A stretch of DNA of 64,000 nt from UBA1479 sp963976055 (GTDB lineage: Bacteria; Pseudomonadota; Alphaproteobacteria; Rhodospirillales; Casp-alpha2), in the NCBI GenBank assembly GCA_963976055.1, contig CAXBJB010000013.1, forward strand, positions 1 through 64,000, read 5' to 3'. Each line of letters begins with the position of its first letter. The stretch's first letter is position 1. The translations under genes and the position numbers were made by a program. Of the stretch, positions 17,821-26,238 are shown piece by piece. Under the pieces are notes generated by a model that saw nothing but the letters and a program-made list of their open reading frames with translations, searched no databases and was not told the origin of the DNA.

Positions 17821-18639
17821 TTATTTCAAGGAAAACTGGACCGGCACGACGACTTCCAGCTTGTCGCGGGACATGTCGCTTGGAATGGGCGGCAGCGGCT
17901 GGGCGCGATTGATCATGGCGATGGTTTCCGTGTCCAGCATGCGGTGGCCCGAGGACCGCTCGATCCGGTAGGCCAAAAGCCGCCCGTCCCGGTCGATGGA
18001 GAAATACAGCAGCACCGCCCCTTCGATGCGGCGCAGGCGGGCCGAGCGCGGGTATTCCTTGTGCTTTTCCAGCCAGGCCTGGAGCACGGACATGTAATCC
18101 GCCGCCGCCCCCGCCTGACCGCCACCCTGGGAATTGTCGCCGCTGCCGGTTTCCTTGGCGTCCTTGGTGCCGGCCTTGCCCTGGGATCCCGCGACCGCCG
18201 GCGGCGGCGTGTGAACCGGGGCCGGTGCGACCGCCGCCGTCTCCACCGGCTTGGGCGGCGGTGCTGCCTTGGGGCGCACCACCTTGGGCGGAACGGGCAA
18301 GGGTTCGCGCGGGCGTTCCTCGACGGCCTTGACCGGCTCGATGGCGACGGCATCGGGGATCACCGGCTCCACCGGTACGGCCTCGGCCGGAACCTCGGGC
18401 GTCACCGCCTCGACGGTCTCGATCGGCTCGACCGGTTTCGCTTCCTGCGGTTCGGGGGAATCCTGGGCATCGGAACCGGGGGCACCCCCCGCTGGGCCCA
18501 ATGAAATCTCGATCCCGCCGACGCCCGGAAGCTGCGCCCCCGACGGCGCCGGGGTCCACAGCACGGCGGCGGCCGTGGCCGCATGCAGAAACACCGCCCA
18601 GGCGATCGCCATATTCCAATGACGGACGCGAATTTCCAT
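17821..18639 (-). CDS. tonB: TonB energy-transducing protein
   Basis: The 272-residue product has an N-terminal membrane anchor (AIAWAVFLHAATAAAVLW), a long Pro/Val/Glu-rich spacer (about residues 55-150) spanning the periplasm, and the C-terminal TonB fold with YPRSARLRRIEGAVLLYFSI. It transmits proton-motive energy from ExbBD to outer-membrane receptors. Its ATG overlaps the stop of the second exbD gene (TGATG). Because the operon also holds a receptor, this TonB is probably dedicated to that receptor. Confidence 0.9.
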   Translation of the reverse strand: MEIRVRHWNMAIAWAVFLHAATAAAVLWTPAPSGAQLPGVGGIEISLGPAGGAPGSDAQDSPEPQEAKPVEPIETVEAVTPEVPAEAVPVEPVIPDAVAIEPVKAVEERPREPLPVPPKVVRPKAAPPPKPVETAAVAPAPVHTPPPAVAGSQGKAGTKDAKETGSGDNSQGGGQAGAAADYMSVLQAWLEKHKEYPRSARLRRIEGAVLLYFSIDRDGRLLAYRIERSSGHRMLDTETIAMINRAQPLPPIPSDMSRDKLEVVVPVQFSLK

Positions 18640-19052
18640 CACAGAGCCTTCGACACGGTCAGCACATGGACCTTCCGCACCCCGGCGGCGCGCAGCAGTT
18701 CCATGATCTCGACCAGACGCACCGCCGGCGCACCACCATCGGCCTTGAGCCGGAAATGCGTCACCCCGGCCTCGACCGGCGCGGCCAACGCGGCCGTCAG
18801 CCCGGCATCGTCCACGGTCTTGCCGTCGAAGGCGATGCGTCCGTCGGTGCCGACCAGGATGACGGGGCCGGCTTCGCCCGGTTCCGTCTCGCTGGCCGAA
18901 ACCGGCGGCTCGATATGAAAAGGATCGGTCGCCGCCAGATGGCCCGCCAGCATGAAAAAGATCAGCAGCAGAAACACCACGTTGATGAGCGGCAGAATGC
19001 GGTCGTCGTCATTGGCACCACGCCCGGGACCGGGCCGAAGGGAACGTGTCAT
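18639..19052 (-). CDS. exbD: ExbD/TolR-family protein (second copy)
   Basis: The 137-residue protein has the ExbD layout: short cytoplasmic N-terminus, one membrane helix (ILPLINVVFLLLIFFMLAG) and a periplasmic domain. The helix has Asn where ExbD normally has the proton-carrying Asp (PLIDVVF in the neighbour, PLINVVF here). It therefore probably works together with the first ExbD rather than replacing it. The start overlaps the first exbD stop (ATGA), and the stop overlaps tonB. Confidence 0.87.
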   Translation of the reverse strand: MTRSLRPGPGRGANDDDRILPLINVVFLLLIFFMLAGHLAATDPFHIEPPVSASETEPGEAGPVILVGTDGRIAFDGKTVDDAGLTAALAAPVEAGVTHFRLKADGGAPAVRLVEIMELLRAAGVRKVHVLTVSKAL

Positions 19053-19474
19053 TTGCGCCTCCGGATCAGCGACAGGTTGGCAACCCCGGCGGCGGACAGT
19101 GCGTCCACCACCTGGACCACTTCCTGCACGGCCACGCCGTCGTCGGGACGGACCAGCACGGGACGGTCGGGCTTCTTGGCAAGCGCCGCCACGGCGCGGT
19201 CCGCGACGCGGTCGAGCGACATGGTCTCGCCGGCAAGACGCAGGCCGTCCGCGCGCACCTCGATCAACAAGGCCTGCTCCAGCGACGCCGATCTTCCCGT
19301 TTGTTTCGGCGAGTCCAGGGTGATGGACCGCCAATCGAGGAACGACGAGGCCAGCATGAAGAACACCAGCAGAATGAACACCACATCGATCAGCGGCGTC
19401 AGCGAGATCAGGTTGCGGCGGCGCCCGTTACTCGGCGGCGCCAGCGACAGGCGTGCGGTAGGCAGAGCCGGCAT
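19049..19474 (-). CDS. exbD: ExbD/TolR-family protein (first copy)
   Basis: The 141-residue product has an N-terminal basic tail, a membrane helix LTPLIDVVFILLVFFMLASS containing the essential Asp of ExbD, and a periplasmic domain ending in basic residues. With ExbB it forms the proton channel driving TonB. It overlaps the end of exbB by 46 bp, so translation is coupled, and overlaps the second exbD by 4 bp. Confidence 0.9.
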   Translation of the reverse strand: MPALPTARLSLAPPSNGRRRNLISLTPLIDVVFILLVFFMLASSFLDWRSITLDSPKQTGRSASLEQALLIEVRADGLRLAGETMSLDRVADRAVAALAKKPDRPVLVRPDDGVAVQEVVQVVDALSAAGVANLSLIRRRK

Positions 19475-20174
19475 GGCTTTCTTCCGTCTGAGGGGCGGCC
19501 GTCAGGTCCGCGGTGAAGACCTGGGTCACCAGGTTGTCCATTTCGTGGGCGGTGCGGTCGATCATCCGTTCCAGCCAATTGACCACGGCGACCGTCGGGA
19601 TCGCGACCGCCAGGCCGACGGCCGTGGTCAGCAGGGCTTCCCAGATGCCGCCGGACAGGATCGCCGGGTTGATGCGGTTGCCCGCCTGTTCCAGCTGCTG
19701 AAAGGCCTCGATCATGCCGAGCACCGTGCCGAACAGACCCAGCAGCGGCGCCAGGGTGGCGATGACCTCGAGCGGGCGCATGTAGGCGCGCAGCATTTCC
19801 AGCATGTCCAGGCCGGTGCGCACGACCTCTTCACGGACCTTGCCTTCGTCCAGGTCGCGGCGCGACTTGCCGCGCATGGCCAACAGCACGACCCGCGCCG
19901 CCGGATTGGGCGAAGCACGCAGAAGTTCCGCCGCACGCGATGCCTTGCCCGCGCGGTACAGGGCCAGGCCCCGGCGCGCGGTGTCGCGGTCCCACAGGCG
20001 CACGCCGCGGAACTGCCACAGCTTGAGGCCCAGAATGGCCACGGCGACGACGGACATGGCGATCAGGATGGCGACGACGGGCCCGCCGGCGATCAGCCAA
20101 TCCAGCCCCTGCGCCAACATTCCGGGATCTTCCGCGGCACCTGCCATCGGGTCCCCCACCTGTTGGTTCTCCAT
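19428..20174 (-). CDS. exbB: ExbB/TolQ/MotA-family proton channel protein
   Basis: The 248-residue protein has a first helix at about residues 28-50 and the conserved pair of helices with LEVIATLAPLLGLFGTVLGMI and GIWEALLTTAVGLAVAIPTVA, as in ExbB. It is the core of the inner-membrane motor with ExbD and TonB. ATG 20174 follows GAGGAG. The spacing to the upstream small secreted protein gene is 137 bp, so a second promoter is possible, but strand and function place it in the same uptake unit. Confidence 0.9.
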   Translation of the reverse strand: MENQQVGDPMAGAAEDPGMLAQGLDWLIAGGPVVAILIAMSVVAVAILGLKLWQFRGVRLWDRDTARRGLALYRAGKASRAAELLRASPNPAARVVLLAMRGKSRRDLDEGKVREEVVRTGLDMLEMLRAYMRPLEVIATLAPLLGLFGTVLGMIEAFQQLEQAGNRINPAILSGGIWEALLTTAVGLAVAIPTVAVVNWLERMIDRTAHEMDNLVTQVFTADLTAAPQTEESHAGSAYRTPVAGAAE

Positions 20175-20311
20175 TCGATTACTCCTCTGATTCCGGGTTA
20201 TTCAGTCCCTTACGGGCACAGCTAAAGCCGCCCTGCATCCGGTCGGATGCGGACCGCCTACTCAATAAGACGAACGAAAAGTCGGTTTCCTTCACACCAT
20301 TCTCCAAAAAA

Positions 20312-20749
20312 TCACTTGATGAACGGCTGGGCCGCGCGGGACGACACGGAAACAAGCGAAAGACAGTCCGCTGTCTGCTCCTTGCCCCCCTTGCAGGACA
20401 GCACGCCGTTCAGCAGCATGCGCCCGATCGCCGCGCATTGGATGCCGCTGATGTCGAATACCTTGAGGCTGGTCTTGCCGGCGCCGATGGGGGCCGTCTC
20501 GACCGCGACCCGGCGCTGCACGATCCCGTCCGCGTCGAAGGTGACAAGGTCCAACTTCAGCGACGTGAACGCCGCCGCCGTGCCGTTAGACAGCAGCAAA
20601 TAGGCCCGGCAGGCGTCGCCGGCGGGTTCCAGCTTGTTCAACTCGACCCCGATGCGGCCTTTCTCCACCGCCGATGCGGCGCCCGCGGGAAGACAAAGGC
20701 CGGCGAAAAGCAAGGCGGCGGCAAGGGCGGATGGGGTTCGGTTGTTCAT
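20312..20749 (-). CDS. Secreted protein of unknown function in the TonB operon
   Basis: The 145-residue product starts with a cleavable signal peptide (LLFAGLCLPAGAASA) and continues with ELNKLEPAGDACRAYLLLSN and a beta-rich domain with four cysteines (CRAY, IQCAA, LSCKG, TADCL), probably two disulfides. I have seen this protein type next to ExbB/ExbD/TonB genes in alphaproteobacteria, without a known function. ATG 20749 follows GAGG. It lies between receptor and motor genes, so it may help deliver or sense the substrate. Confidence 0.75.
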   Translation of the reverse strand: MNNRTPSALAAALLFAGLCLPAGAASAVEKGRIGVELNKLEPAGDACRAYLLLSNGTAAAFTSLKLDLVTFDADGIVQRRVAVETAPIGAGKTSLKVFDISGIQCAAIGRMLLNGVLSCKGGKEQTADCLSLVSVSSRAAQPFIK

Positions 20750-20892
20750 TTTTGGCCTCGTATTCTGGCTTCGATGGGGCGCCGCCGCCGGGGTCGATCC
20801 CCGGCGGCGACACAGGTGATTGGCCGCCCCATAATGCGATTGACTATTAATATCAAGTCGACATGTCCCATGCACCTGTTCATATCCCGTCC

Positions 20893-22968
20893 CTACCAGG
20901 CAGCGCGCAGGCCGACGAACACCGACCGCCCGGTTCCCGGTTCGAACAGGGCCGAACTGTCGGTCGCGGTGGCCGCGACGCTGGAACTGGCGATGTACTT
21001 CGTGTTCGCCAGGTTGCGCAGGTCGACGAACATGGACACATCCTTCGACACCTCGTATCCCGCGCGGAACCCGAACAGAACGTAGGACTTGGTCGCGACG
21101 GAATTGGCGTTGTCGACGAAATAGGCCTCGGGCACCCATTCGATGTTGGGCCCGGCATGGAAGCCCATGGGGTGGCGGTAGGTCAGCGCCGCCCGGATGA
21201 AATGCTTGGGCGCGCCCGGCAGATCGTTGTCGCCCCAGGTCGCGTCGTCGTCGAACTTGAAGTCGCTATAGGTATAGGCCGCGTCGAGCGACAGGCTGTC
21301 CCCCTCCTCACCGCTTTCCAGCAAGTTGCGGGCGAAGGCCCAGCCGACCCCGGCCTCGACCCCCTGATGGATGGTCTTGTCGGCGTTGGTGACGGAATAG
21401 TTGCCGCCGCCCAGGTCGAAGTACTGGAATTCATCCTTCAAGTGGGCGCGGTAGACGGCAAGGTCCCAGGTCACGTCGCGAACCCGGCCGCGGGTGCCGA
21501 TTTCCAGGGTCGTCGCGGTCTGAGCTTCGGTATCGGACAAGGTGGCGTTGGTGAAGTTCAGTTCGCCGAAGGTCGGCGCCTCGCCGCTGCGCGACAGGTT
21601 GCCGAACACCTGCCAATCGGGTGCCGCCTGCCACAGCAGCCCGACCTTGGGATTGACGAAGGTGTAATCGTTTTCGCCCGAGGTGTCGGTCGCGTTGTCG
21701 AAGCGGTCGTTGCGCTTGCGCGTCGCGTGAAGGAACTGCAGTCCGCCGATCAGCGCCAACCCGGGACGCAGATCGTAGGCGTTTTCCACATAGGCCGCAT
21801 AGTTGACCGAGCGGTCCGACGACGCGGACAAAAGGCCGCCCTTGCTGCCGGCGTTGTTGGTCGACTGGCTGTTGTCGACCCAGCCGCCGGAAACCGTCAG
21901 CCCCGCCGTCAGGCGGTTGCCGTGACCGGCGATCTCACGCTCGTCGACGATCCGGCCGTAGGCGCCGAAGTCGTGATAGGTGTAATCCAGATACTGGAAG
22001 ATCGGGTGGATCAGGTGCTTGTTCACGGCGTAGCCGCCCAGTTCCACCGTCGCCGTATCCAGTTGAAGGGTCGTCTTGTTGGCAAAACGCCAGGAGTCGA
22101 TGTTGCGTTGGTAGTCGCGGGTCAGGTTGGCGGACGCCGCCGTCTTGGGATCGGTCAGGGCGGCGGTCTTGGTCACCGAGCCGGGAATGTCCTGCTGGAT
22201 GTCGGTGTAACCCATGTAGAAGCGGGTTTCCAGGCCGGAGTTGATGCGCCAGCCCACATTGCCCGAGGCGCGCACGGAATGCCCGCCGCTATGATCGCGG
22301 TAGCCGTCCTGACGCAGCCAGGACGCCGTGGCGAAGGCGTCGACGACGCCGTTATTACCGCCGCTTGAGACCTGTCCCCGGCGGAACCCGAAGCTGCCCA
22401 GATCGAGACGCCCCTGGGCCAGATTCGCGTCATAGCCTGTGGGCGTCACGAAGTTGATCGCCCCGCCCAGGGAATTGGCGCCGTAACGCAGGGCGTTGGC
22501 GCCCTTGTAGACCTCGGTATAGCGAAACGCCGTCGGGTCCAGTTCCTGGAAATCCGTGCTGCCGTCGGCGGCATTGACGGGCACCCCGTCCTGGTACAGC
22601 TGAATGCCCCGCATGTGGAAGTTACGGGACAGGCCCGAACCGCGGATGGACAGACGCGAATCCTCGCCCCATTTCGGCTGCACGAACACGCCCGGCGTGT
22701 ATTCGAGGATGTCCTTGAGCGTACCCGAGGCCGTGTCCTTCCAGGCCGTGTCGGGCACCAGTTCGACGCCGCCGGGAGTGCGTTCGATCAAGCTGCGGGC
22801 ATCGTCCGTGGCAGGCACGGTAAGCGACGGCGCGGCGGCTCCGGTGATGGTGACCGGGTTCATTTCGACGGGCGTCGCCTTGTCCTGGGCCGCCGCCGGA
22901 ATGACAGTCATGGTCAGGGCTGTCGCGATGAGGGCGCCGAGCGGGTTGCGGATCGGATATCGGTTCAT
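20893..22968 (-). CDS. TonB-dependent outer-membrane receptor (probably copper)
   Basis: The 691-residue protein has a signal peptide ending near PAAAQ, a TonB-box region, a plug domain (TLKDILEYTPGVFVQP, LSIRGSGL, GANALRYGANSLGGAINFV) and a 22-strand barrel with C-terminal FVGLRAAW. It lacks the N-terminal STN signalling domain of the receptor at 26239. The substrate is inferred: the gene lies 76 bp behind a YcnI-type copper protein gene, near a DUF2946 gene, and in one operon with ExbB, two ExbDs and TonB. Siderophore, heme or cobalamin uptake remain possible. ATG 22968 follows GGAGAA. Confidence 0.85.
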   Translation of the reverse strand: MNRYPIRNPLGALIATALTMTVIPAAAQDKATPVEMNPVTITGAAAPSLTVPATDDARSLIERTPGGVELVPDTAWKDTASGTLKDILEYTPGVFVQPKWGEDSRLSIRGSGLSRNFHMRGIQLYQDGVPVNAADGSTDFQELDPTAFRYTEVYKGANALRYGANSLGGAINFVTPTGYDANLAQGRLDLGSFGFRRGQVSSGGNNGVVDAFATASWLRQDGYRDHSGGHSVRASGNVGWRINSGLETRFYMGYTDIQQDIPGSVTKTAALTDPKTAASANLTRDYQRNIDSWRFANKTTLQLDTATVELGGYAVNKHLIHPIFQYLDYTYHDFGAYGRIVDEREIAGHGNRLTAGLTVSGGWVDNSQSTNNAGSKGGLLSASSDRSVNYAAYVENAYDLRPGLALIGGLQFLHATRKRNDRFDNATDTSGENDYTFVNPKVGLLWQAAPDWQVFGNLSRSGEAPTFGELNFTNATLSDTEAQTATTLEIGTRGRVRDVTWDLAVYRAHLKDEFQYFDLGGGNYSVTNADKTIHQGVEAGVGWAFARNLLESGEEGDSLSLDAAYTYSDFKFDDDATWGDNDLPGAPKHFIRAALTYRHPMGFHAGPNIEWVPEAYFVDNANSVATKSYVLFGFRAGYEVSKDVSMFVDLRNLANTKYIASSSVAATATDSSALFEPGTGRSVFVGLRAAW

Positions 22969-23044
22969 GGTCGTATTCTCCTGCGCATGGGGCCAGCCGG
23001 TGGCGCGCATTGCGTCTCGGCGGCATCGGCCCCGGTGCGGTTCG

Positions 23045-23590
23045 TCAATGTTTGTGGACTTGCGGTTTGTCCGTCAGGGTCAGGGTCGGGGCCGGGGACG
23101 TGAGGTCCCGGCGCGATTGTTCCGGTTTCGGCACCTCGACCCAGGCGCGCGCGCCCTGCTCGCAGTCCTGGATGACCGGAAAGACCAGCACCCCGCCTTC
23201 GGCGGCGTCCGGCAGTTTCATCTGCAAGGCGAATTCGTCGAAGTGTTCGTTCGGCAGGGAACCGCCGCGCCACACGACCTCGGAGACGACTTCCGTGACT
23301 GTCTTGCCGTGCGGGCCGGTGACAGGTTCGGGCAGCGTCTTCTTGTGGATCTCGATGGTCCAGCCCGCCTTGGGCTGGGGCCGCACGCTGAAGATACCCG
23401 ACGGAATTTGCACCGTGACGCGGATCGTCGGCGACGTACCGCAGCCGTGGCCGATGCGGAACAGGCCCTTGAAATAACTGCCCGCAGGCGCTTCGCGGGT
23501 ATCAAGAACGACATGGGCGGATGCGGGCGCAGCCATAAGGCCAGAAATGAGAATCGCACAACCGGCGACCACGGGGAAATATCGGGGCAT
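23045..23590 (-). CDS. DUF1775/YcnI-like periplasmic copper-binding protein
   Basis: The 181-residue product has a signal peptide ending ASA, so the mature protein starts with His (HVVLDTREAPAGS). In the YcnI family this N-terminal His forms a mononuclear copper site. The rest matches the DUF1775 beta domain (FKGLFRIGHGCGTSPT, GWTIEIHK, VWRGG), and a His-containing tail (VHKH) could add metal ligands. GGAG precedes ATG 23590. It is the first gene of the TonB operon and lies behind the NsrR-type promoter at 23606-23659, so copper capture is probably controlled by nitric oxide. Confidence 0.85.
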   Translation of the reverse strand: MPRYFPVVAGCAILISGLMAAPASAHVVLDTREAPAGSYFKGLFRIGHGCGTSPTIRVTVQIPSGIFSVRPQPKAGWTIEIHKKTLPEPVTGPHGKTVTEVVSEVVWRGGSLPNEHFDEFALQMKLPDAAEGGVLVFPVIQDCEQGARAWVEVPKPEQSRRDLTSPAPTLTLTDKPQVHKH

Positions 23591-23605
23591 GAATCGCTCC
23601 TTTAC

Positions 23606-23659
23606 ATGCATTTTGTAAGCATGTTCATTATGGCGACATATCATGTATGTCAATTGCAT
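23606..23659 (-). promoter_or_regulatory. Promoter with two NsrR-type palindromes
   Basis: Read on the minus strand, TTGACA (23648-23653) and TAATGA (23625-23630) are separated by 17 bp, a textbook sigma-70 promoter with a leader of about 28 nt. The -35 lies within the palindrome ATGCAATTGACATACAT (23643-23659). A second, ATGCTTACAAAATGCAT (23606-23622), covers the transcription start. Both fit the known NsrR pattern ATGYAT-N5-ATRCAT. The first one and its flanks match the nirK promoter site at 20 of 22 positions. Confidence 0.75.
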
Positions 23660-23775
23660 GTTTTATTGAAGTCAACCCGCCGCGCGGCGATCGTCAAGGG
23701 GCGCGGCTGTCCTTGAATGCCATTAGGGCATGAAGACTGCCGAGAACGCCTGAGGGGCGCCGACGCGGGCGGAAA

Positions 23776-24201
23776 TCAGCCGAGGAGGATGGGAGGTGCC
23801 CGGGAACCGAGCGGCAGGCGGTCGGCCGACGCCGGCAGGCCGAGGGCGGGCGGCAGGATGCCGGGGACGCCACGGACCGCATGGACCGTCAACGGGACAG
23901 GCTGTTCGGGAACCGCCAGGGCCTTGCCCGCGACCGTCGCGAAGGGGCATTTCAAGGTCCCGTCGCTGCCGGGAGCGGCCGGACCATCCGGGGCAATCCG
24001 ATTGCCCGACTTGTCGATAACGACAGTCTGCAGACCGGCCCCGGTACAGATGACGACCTCGTAGCGGCCGTCGCGCAGGGAATCCGTGTCGAGCATGTAG
24101 CCCGCCGGAAGGACCGCATGCAGGGCGAACAGGAACAGGGCAAGCCACGCAACCGTGCGCCGCGTCCCCGATCCGTACCTTGCGTGAGTCCCCCTGATCA
24201 T
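23776..24201 (-). CDS. DUF2946-like small membrane/secreted protein
   Basis: The product of about 141 residues has an N-terminal hydrophobic segment (WLALFLFALHAVLPAGYMLD), then YEVVICTGAGLQTVVIDKSG and a CPFA motif. This layout (helix, ICTG, later Cys) matches DUF2946 proteins, often found beside copper or heme TonB receptors. The start is uncertain: ATG 24201 has AGGAAG very close, while a longer frame reaches 24300. It lies upstream of the copper operon on the same strand and shares its upstream region with the Fur box at 24308. Confidence 0.6.
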   Translation of the reverse strand: MIRGTHARYGSGTRRTVAWLALFLFALHAVLPAGYMLDTDSLRDGRYEVVICTGAGLQTVVIDKSGNRIAPDGPAAPGSDGTLKCPFATVAGKALAVPEQPVPLTVHAVRGVPGILPPALGLPASADRLPLGSRAPPILLG

Positions 24202-24307
24202 CTTCCTACGAAAGCACCGGCGCGGCGACCCTGTCCAGGTTTTTTGTGCGACGCAATACAAATTTCCGCCGACACGGCGCCGTGCCTGGCACATCACCAA
24301 ACGTTAT

Positions 24308-24322
24308 TGAGAATCATTCTCA
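24308..24322. promoter_or_regulatory. Fur box
   Basis: The 15-bp perfect palindrome TGAGAAT-C-ATTCTCA fits the 7-1-7 Fur consensus TGATAAT-C-ATTATCA at 13 of 15 positions. It lies between the DUF2946 gene (minus) and the FecI-type sigma gene (plus), so iron-loaded Fur probably represses one or both. Its distance to the sigma start (about 130 bp) leaves room for a promoter overlapping the box. Confidence 0.8.
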
Positions 24323-24450
24323 TCAATTGTAGGCTGTCGACGGCTGCGGGACCGGCTTCCCGGAACCGTCTGTTCAGCCCATGCCTTGCCCGCACACATC
24401 ACGACACGACCAGGCCAAATGAAGATGATCGACGACCACGGAGCGGCAAC

Positions 24451-24978
24451 ATGACGGCACGCCCGTTCCACTCCCTGGCCCAGGCCGCGGAGACCTATTA
24501 CGAAGAACTTCGCCGCTTCATCCTGCGGCGGACGGGGTCGCCCGCCATCGCCGAGGACGTGGTCCAGGAAACCTGGATTCGCGCAACCACATCCGGCGCC
24601 GTCATGCCCGACAATCCCCGGGCCTACCTGTACCGCATGGCGGGAAACCTGGCGATCGACCATATGCGCCGGCACCGGCGCAGGGAAACCTGGGTCGACG
24701 GCGATGCCGACGACGGGACGCTGGCGCGCATCGAAAGCCAAAGCCCCGCCCCCGACGATATCGTTTCGGCGCGGCAGGAATGGCACATCCTGACCCAGGC
24801 GGTGGCGGAACTGCCGGACAAATGCCGCGAGGTTTTCCTGCTGTACCGCGGGCGCGGCCTGACCATGCGCCAGGTCGCGGATACCCTGGGCATTTCCGAC
24901 AAGACCGTGGAAAAACACATCGCCCGCGCCATGATCCACTGCCGCCGGCGCCTGCGCGATGCCGGGCGCGACGTGTGA
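24451..24978 (+). CDS. ECF sigma factor, FecI type
   Basis: The 175-residue protein has sigma region 2 (SPAIAEDVVQETWIRATTSG with the Asp-rich -10 contact helix) and region 4 (LTMRQVADTLGISDKTVEKHIARAM), and no region 3, as in ECF sigma factors. Together with FecR and the STN receptor it forms a cell-surface signalling cascade: ligand at the receptor frees the sigma factor to transcribe the receptor gene. ATG 24451 has GGAGCGG upstream. The Fur box at 24308 probably limits it to iron starvation. Confidence 0.9.
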   Translation: MTARPFHSLAQAAETYYEELRRFILRRTGSPAIAEDVVQETWIRATTSGAVMPDNPRAYLYRMAGNLAIDHMRRHRRRETWVDGDADDGTLARIESQSPAPDDIVSARQEWHILTQAVAELPDKCREVFLLYRGRGLTMRQVADTLGISDKTVEKHIARAMIHCRRRLRDAGRDV

Positions 24979-25123
24979 CCGCCCCCGACGGTCCCGGTGC
25001 GCATGGGCCGGGAAACGGCCCGCCGATATCATGGGGGATTTTCCCGCTGCCAATCGTCTTATCACCAGGCCCCCCGCATAGGCACACCGACCCGGTGCGC
25101 CATTGACCCCGCAACAGGTTCAG

Positions 25124-26089
25124 ATGACCGACGATCAGGATCATTCCGCCCACCGGCACCCGGACGACGCCGCTTTCGCACAGGCTGTTTCATGGCTGAC
25201 GCGCCTGCGCGAACGGCACGCGGACGCCGACACCTTTCAGGCATGGCTCGACGCCGACCCACGGCATGAAGCGGCCTTTGCCGAGGCTGAACGCCTGTGG
25301 GGGCGGCTCGAACTGCCCACCCGACGGCTGGCCGACGCGGAACCCGGACGCCCCCGCGCCGCCCGGCGGCAACGCCCCCGGCGCGTCCTTGCCGCCGCCG
25401 CGGGCCTGATCATCCTGCTGGGGACCGGGCTGCTGTGGCGCGGCGACATCGCGGTCCGTCTGCAAAGCGATTACATAACGTCGATCGGCATCCGCACCCC
25501 CATTGACCTGGCCGACGGCAGCCGCATCACCCTGAACACGAATACGGCGATCGCCGTCGACATCGCCGATGACAGCCGCCATGTCCGCCTGCTGCGGGGC
25601 GAGGCCTGGTTCGATGTCGCGCCGGACGCCGCCCGCCCGTTTACGGTCGACACCCCCATGGGCACGGTCCGCGTGACCGGCACGCGGTTCAACCTGCGCA
25701 TCGCCGACGGCAGGACCGACGTCAGCCTGGCCGAAGGCCGGGTCAACCTGACCGGCAGCATACCCGGTGACGCCCTGATCCTGGCGCCGGGGGAGAGCGC
25801 CCAACTGACGGCGGCGGGCATCTCGCATCCGGAGCCCTTCGACCGGACCGCCGTGACGGCCTGGCTGCGCGGCCAGTTCGTGTTCTATGACACGCCGCTG
25901 TCCAGCGTGGTTGACGAAATCAACCGCTACCGGCCGGGCCGCATCGTGATCGCCAGGGATGCGCTGCTCGACCTCAAGGTCAGCGGGGTATTCCGCACGG
26001 ACGACACCGATGCGGCGCTTCGCGCCATCACCGATACCCTGCCCCTCGGCGCAACACACATCACCGGCTATCTGGTCGTGCTGCATTAA
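25124..26089 (+). CDS. FecR-type transmembrane anti-sigma regulator
   Basis: The 321-residue product has a cytoplasmic DUF4880-like start (FQAWLDADPRHEAAFAEAERLW), a membrane helix (VLAAAAGLIILLGTGLLW, about residues 90-107) and a periplasmic FecR domain (GIRTPIDLADGSRITLNTNT, FTVDTPMGTVRVTGTRFNLR). It relays the receptor signal to the sigma factor. ATG 25124 is preferred over TTG 25103. The signalling partner is the STN domain of the receptor at 26239. Confidence 0.9.
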   Translation: MTDDQDHSAHRHPDDAAFAQAVSWLTRLRERHADADTFQAWLDADPRHEAAFAEAERLWGRLELPTRRLADAEPGRPRAARRQRPRRVLAAAAGLIILLGTGLLWRGDIAVRLQSDYITSIGIRTPIDLADGSRITLNTNTAIAVDIADDSRHVRLLRGEAWFDVAPDAARPFTVDTPMGTVRVTGTRFNLRIADGRTDVSLAEGRVNLTGSIPGDALILAPGESAQLTAAGISHPEPFDRTAVTAWLRGQFVFYDTPLSSVVDEINRYRPGRIVIARDALLDLKVSGVFRTDDTDAALRAITDTLPLGATHITGYLVVLH

Positions 26090-26183
26090 GGGCACGCCTC
26101 ACCCGCCATCGACGGGCATGAAAAATTACGCCGACAGCACTGGGGGAAACGAACCTTCAGCCCCGTCTCATGTTCATATGATT

Positions 26184-26200
26184 TTGCAACTTAGTTGCAA
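26184..26200. promoter_or_regulatory. Inverted repeat before the STN receptor gene
   Basis: TTGCAAC-TTA-GTTGCAA is a perfect 7-3-7 palindrome 38 bp before ATG 26239, inside an AT-rich promoter-like stretch. It could be an operator for an iron-responsive regulator of alphaproteobacterial type, or part of the sigma-factor promoter region. Its sequence differs from the Fur box at 24308, so a different protein may bind here. Confidence 0.5.
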
Positions 26201-26238
26201 TTAAATAACATGAGCATGAACGCAAGGGGAATTCGGGG

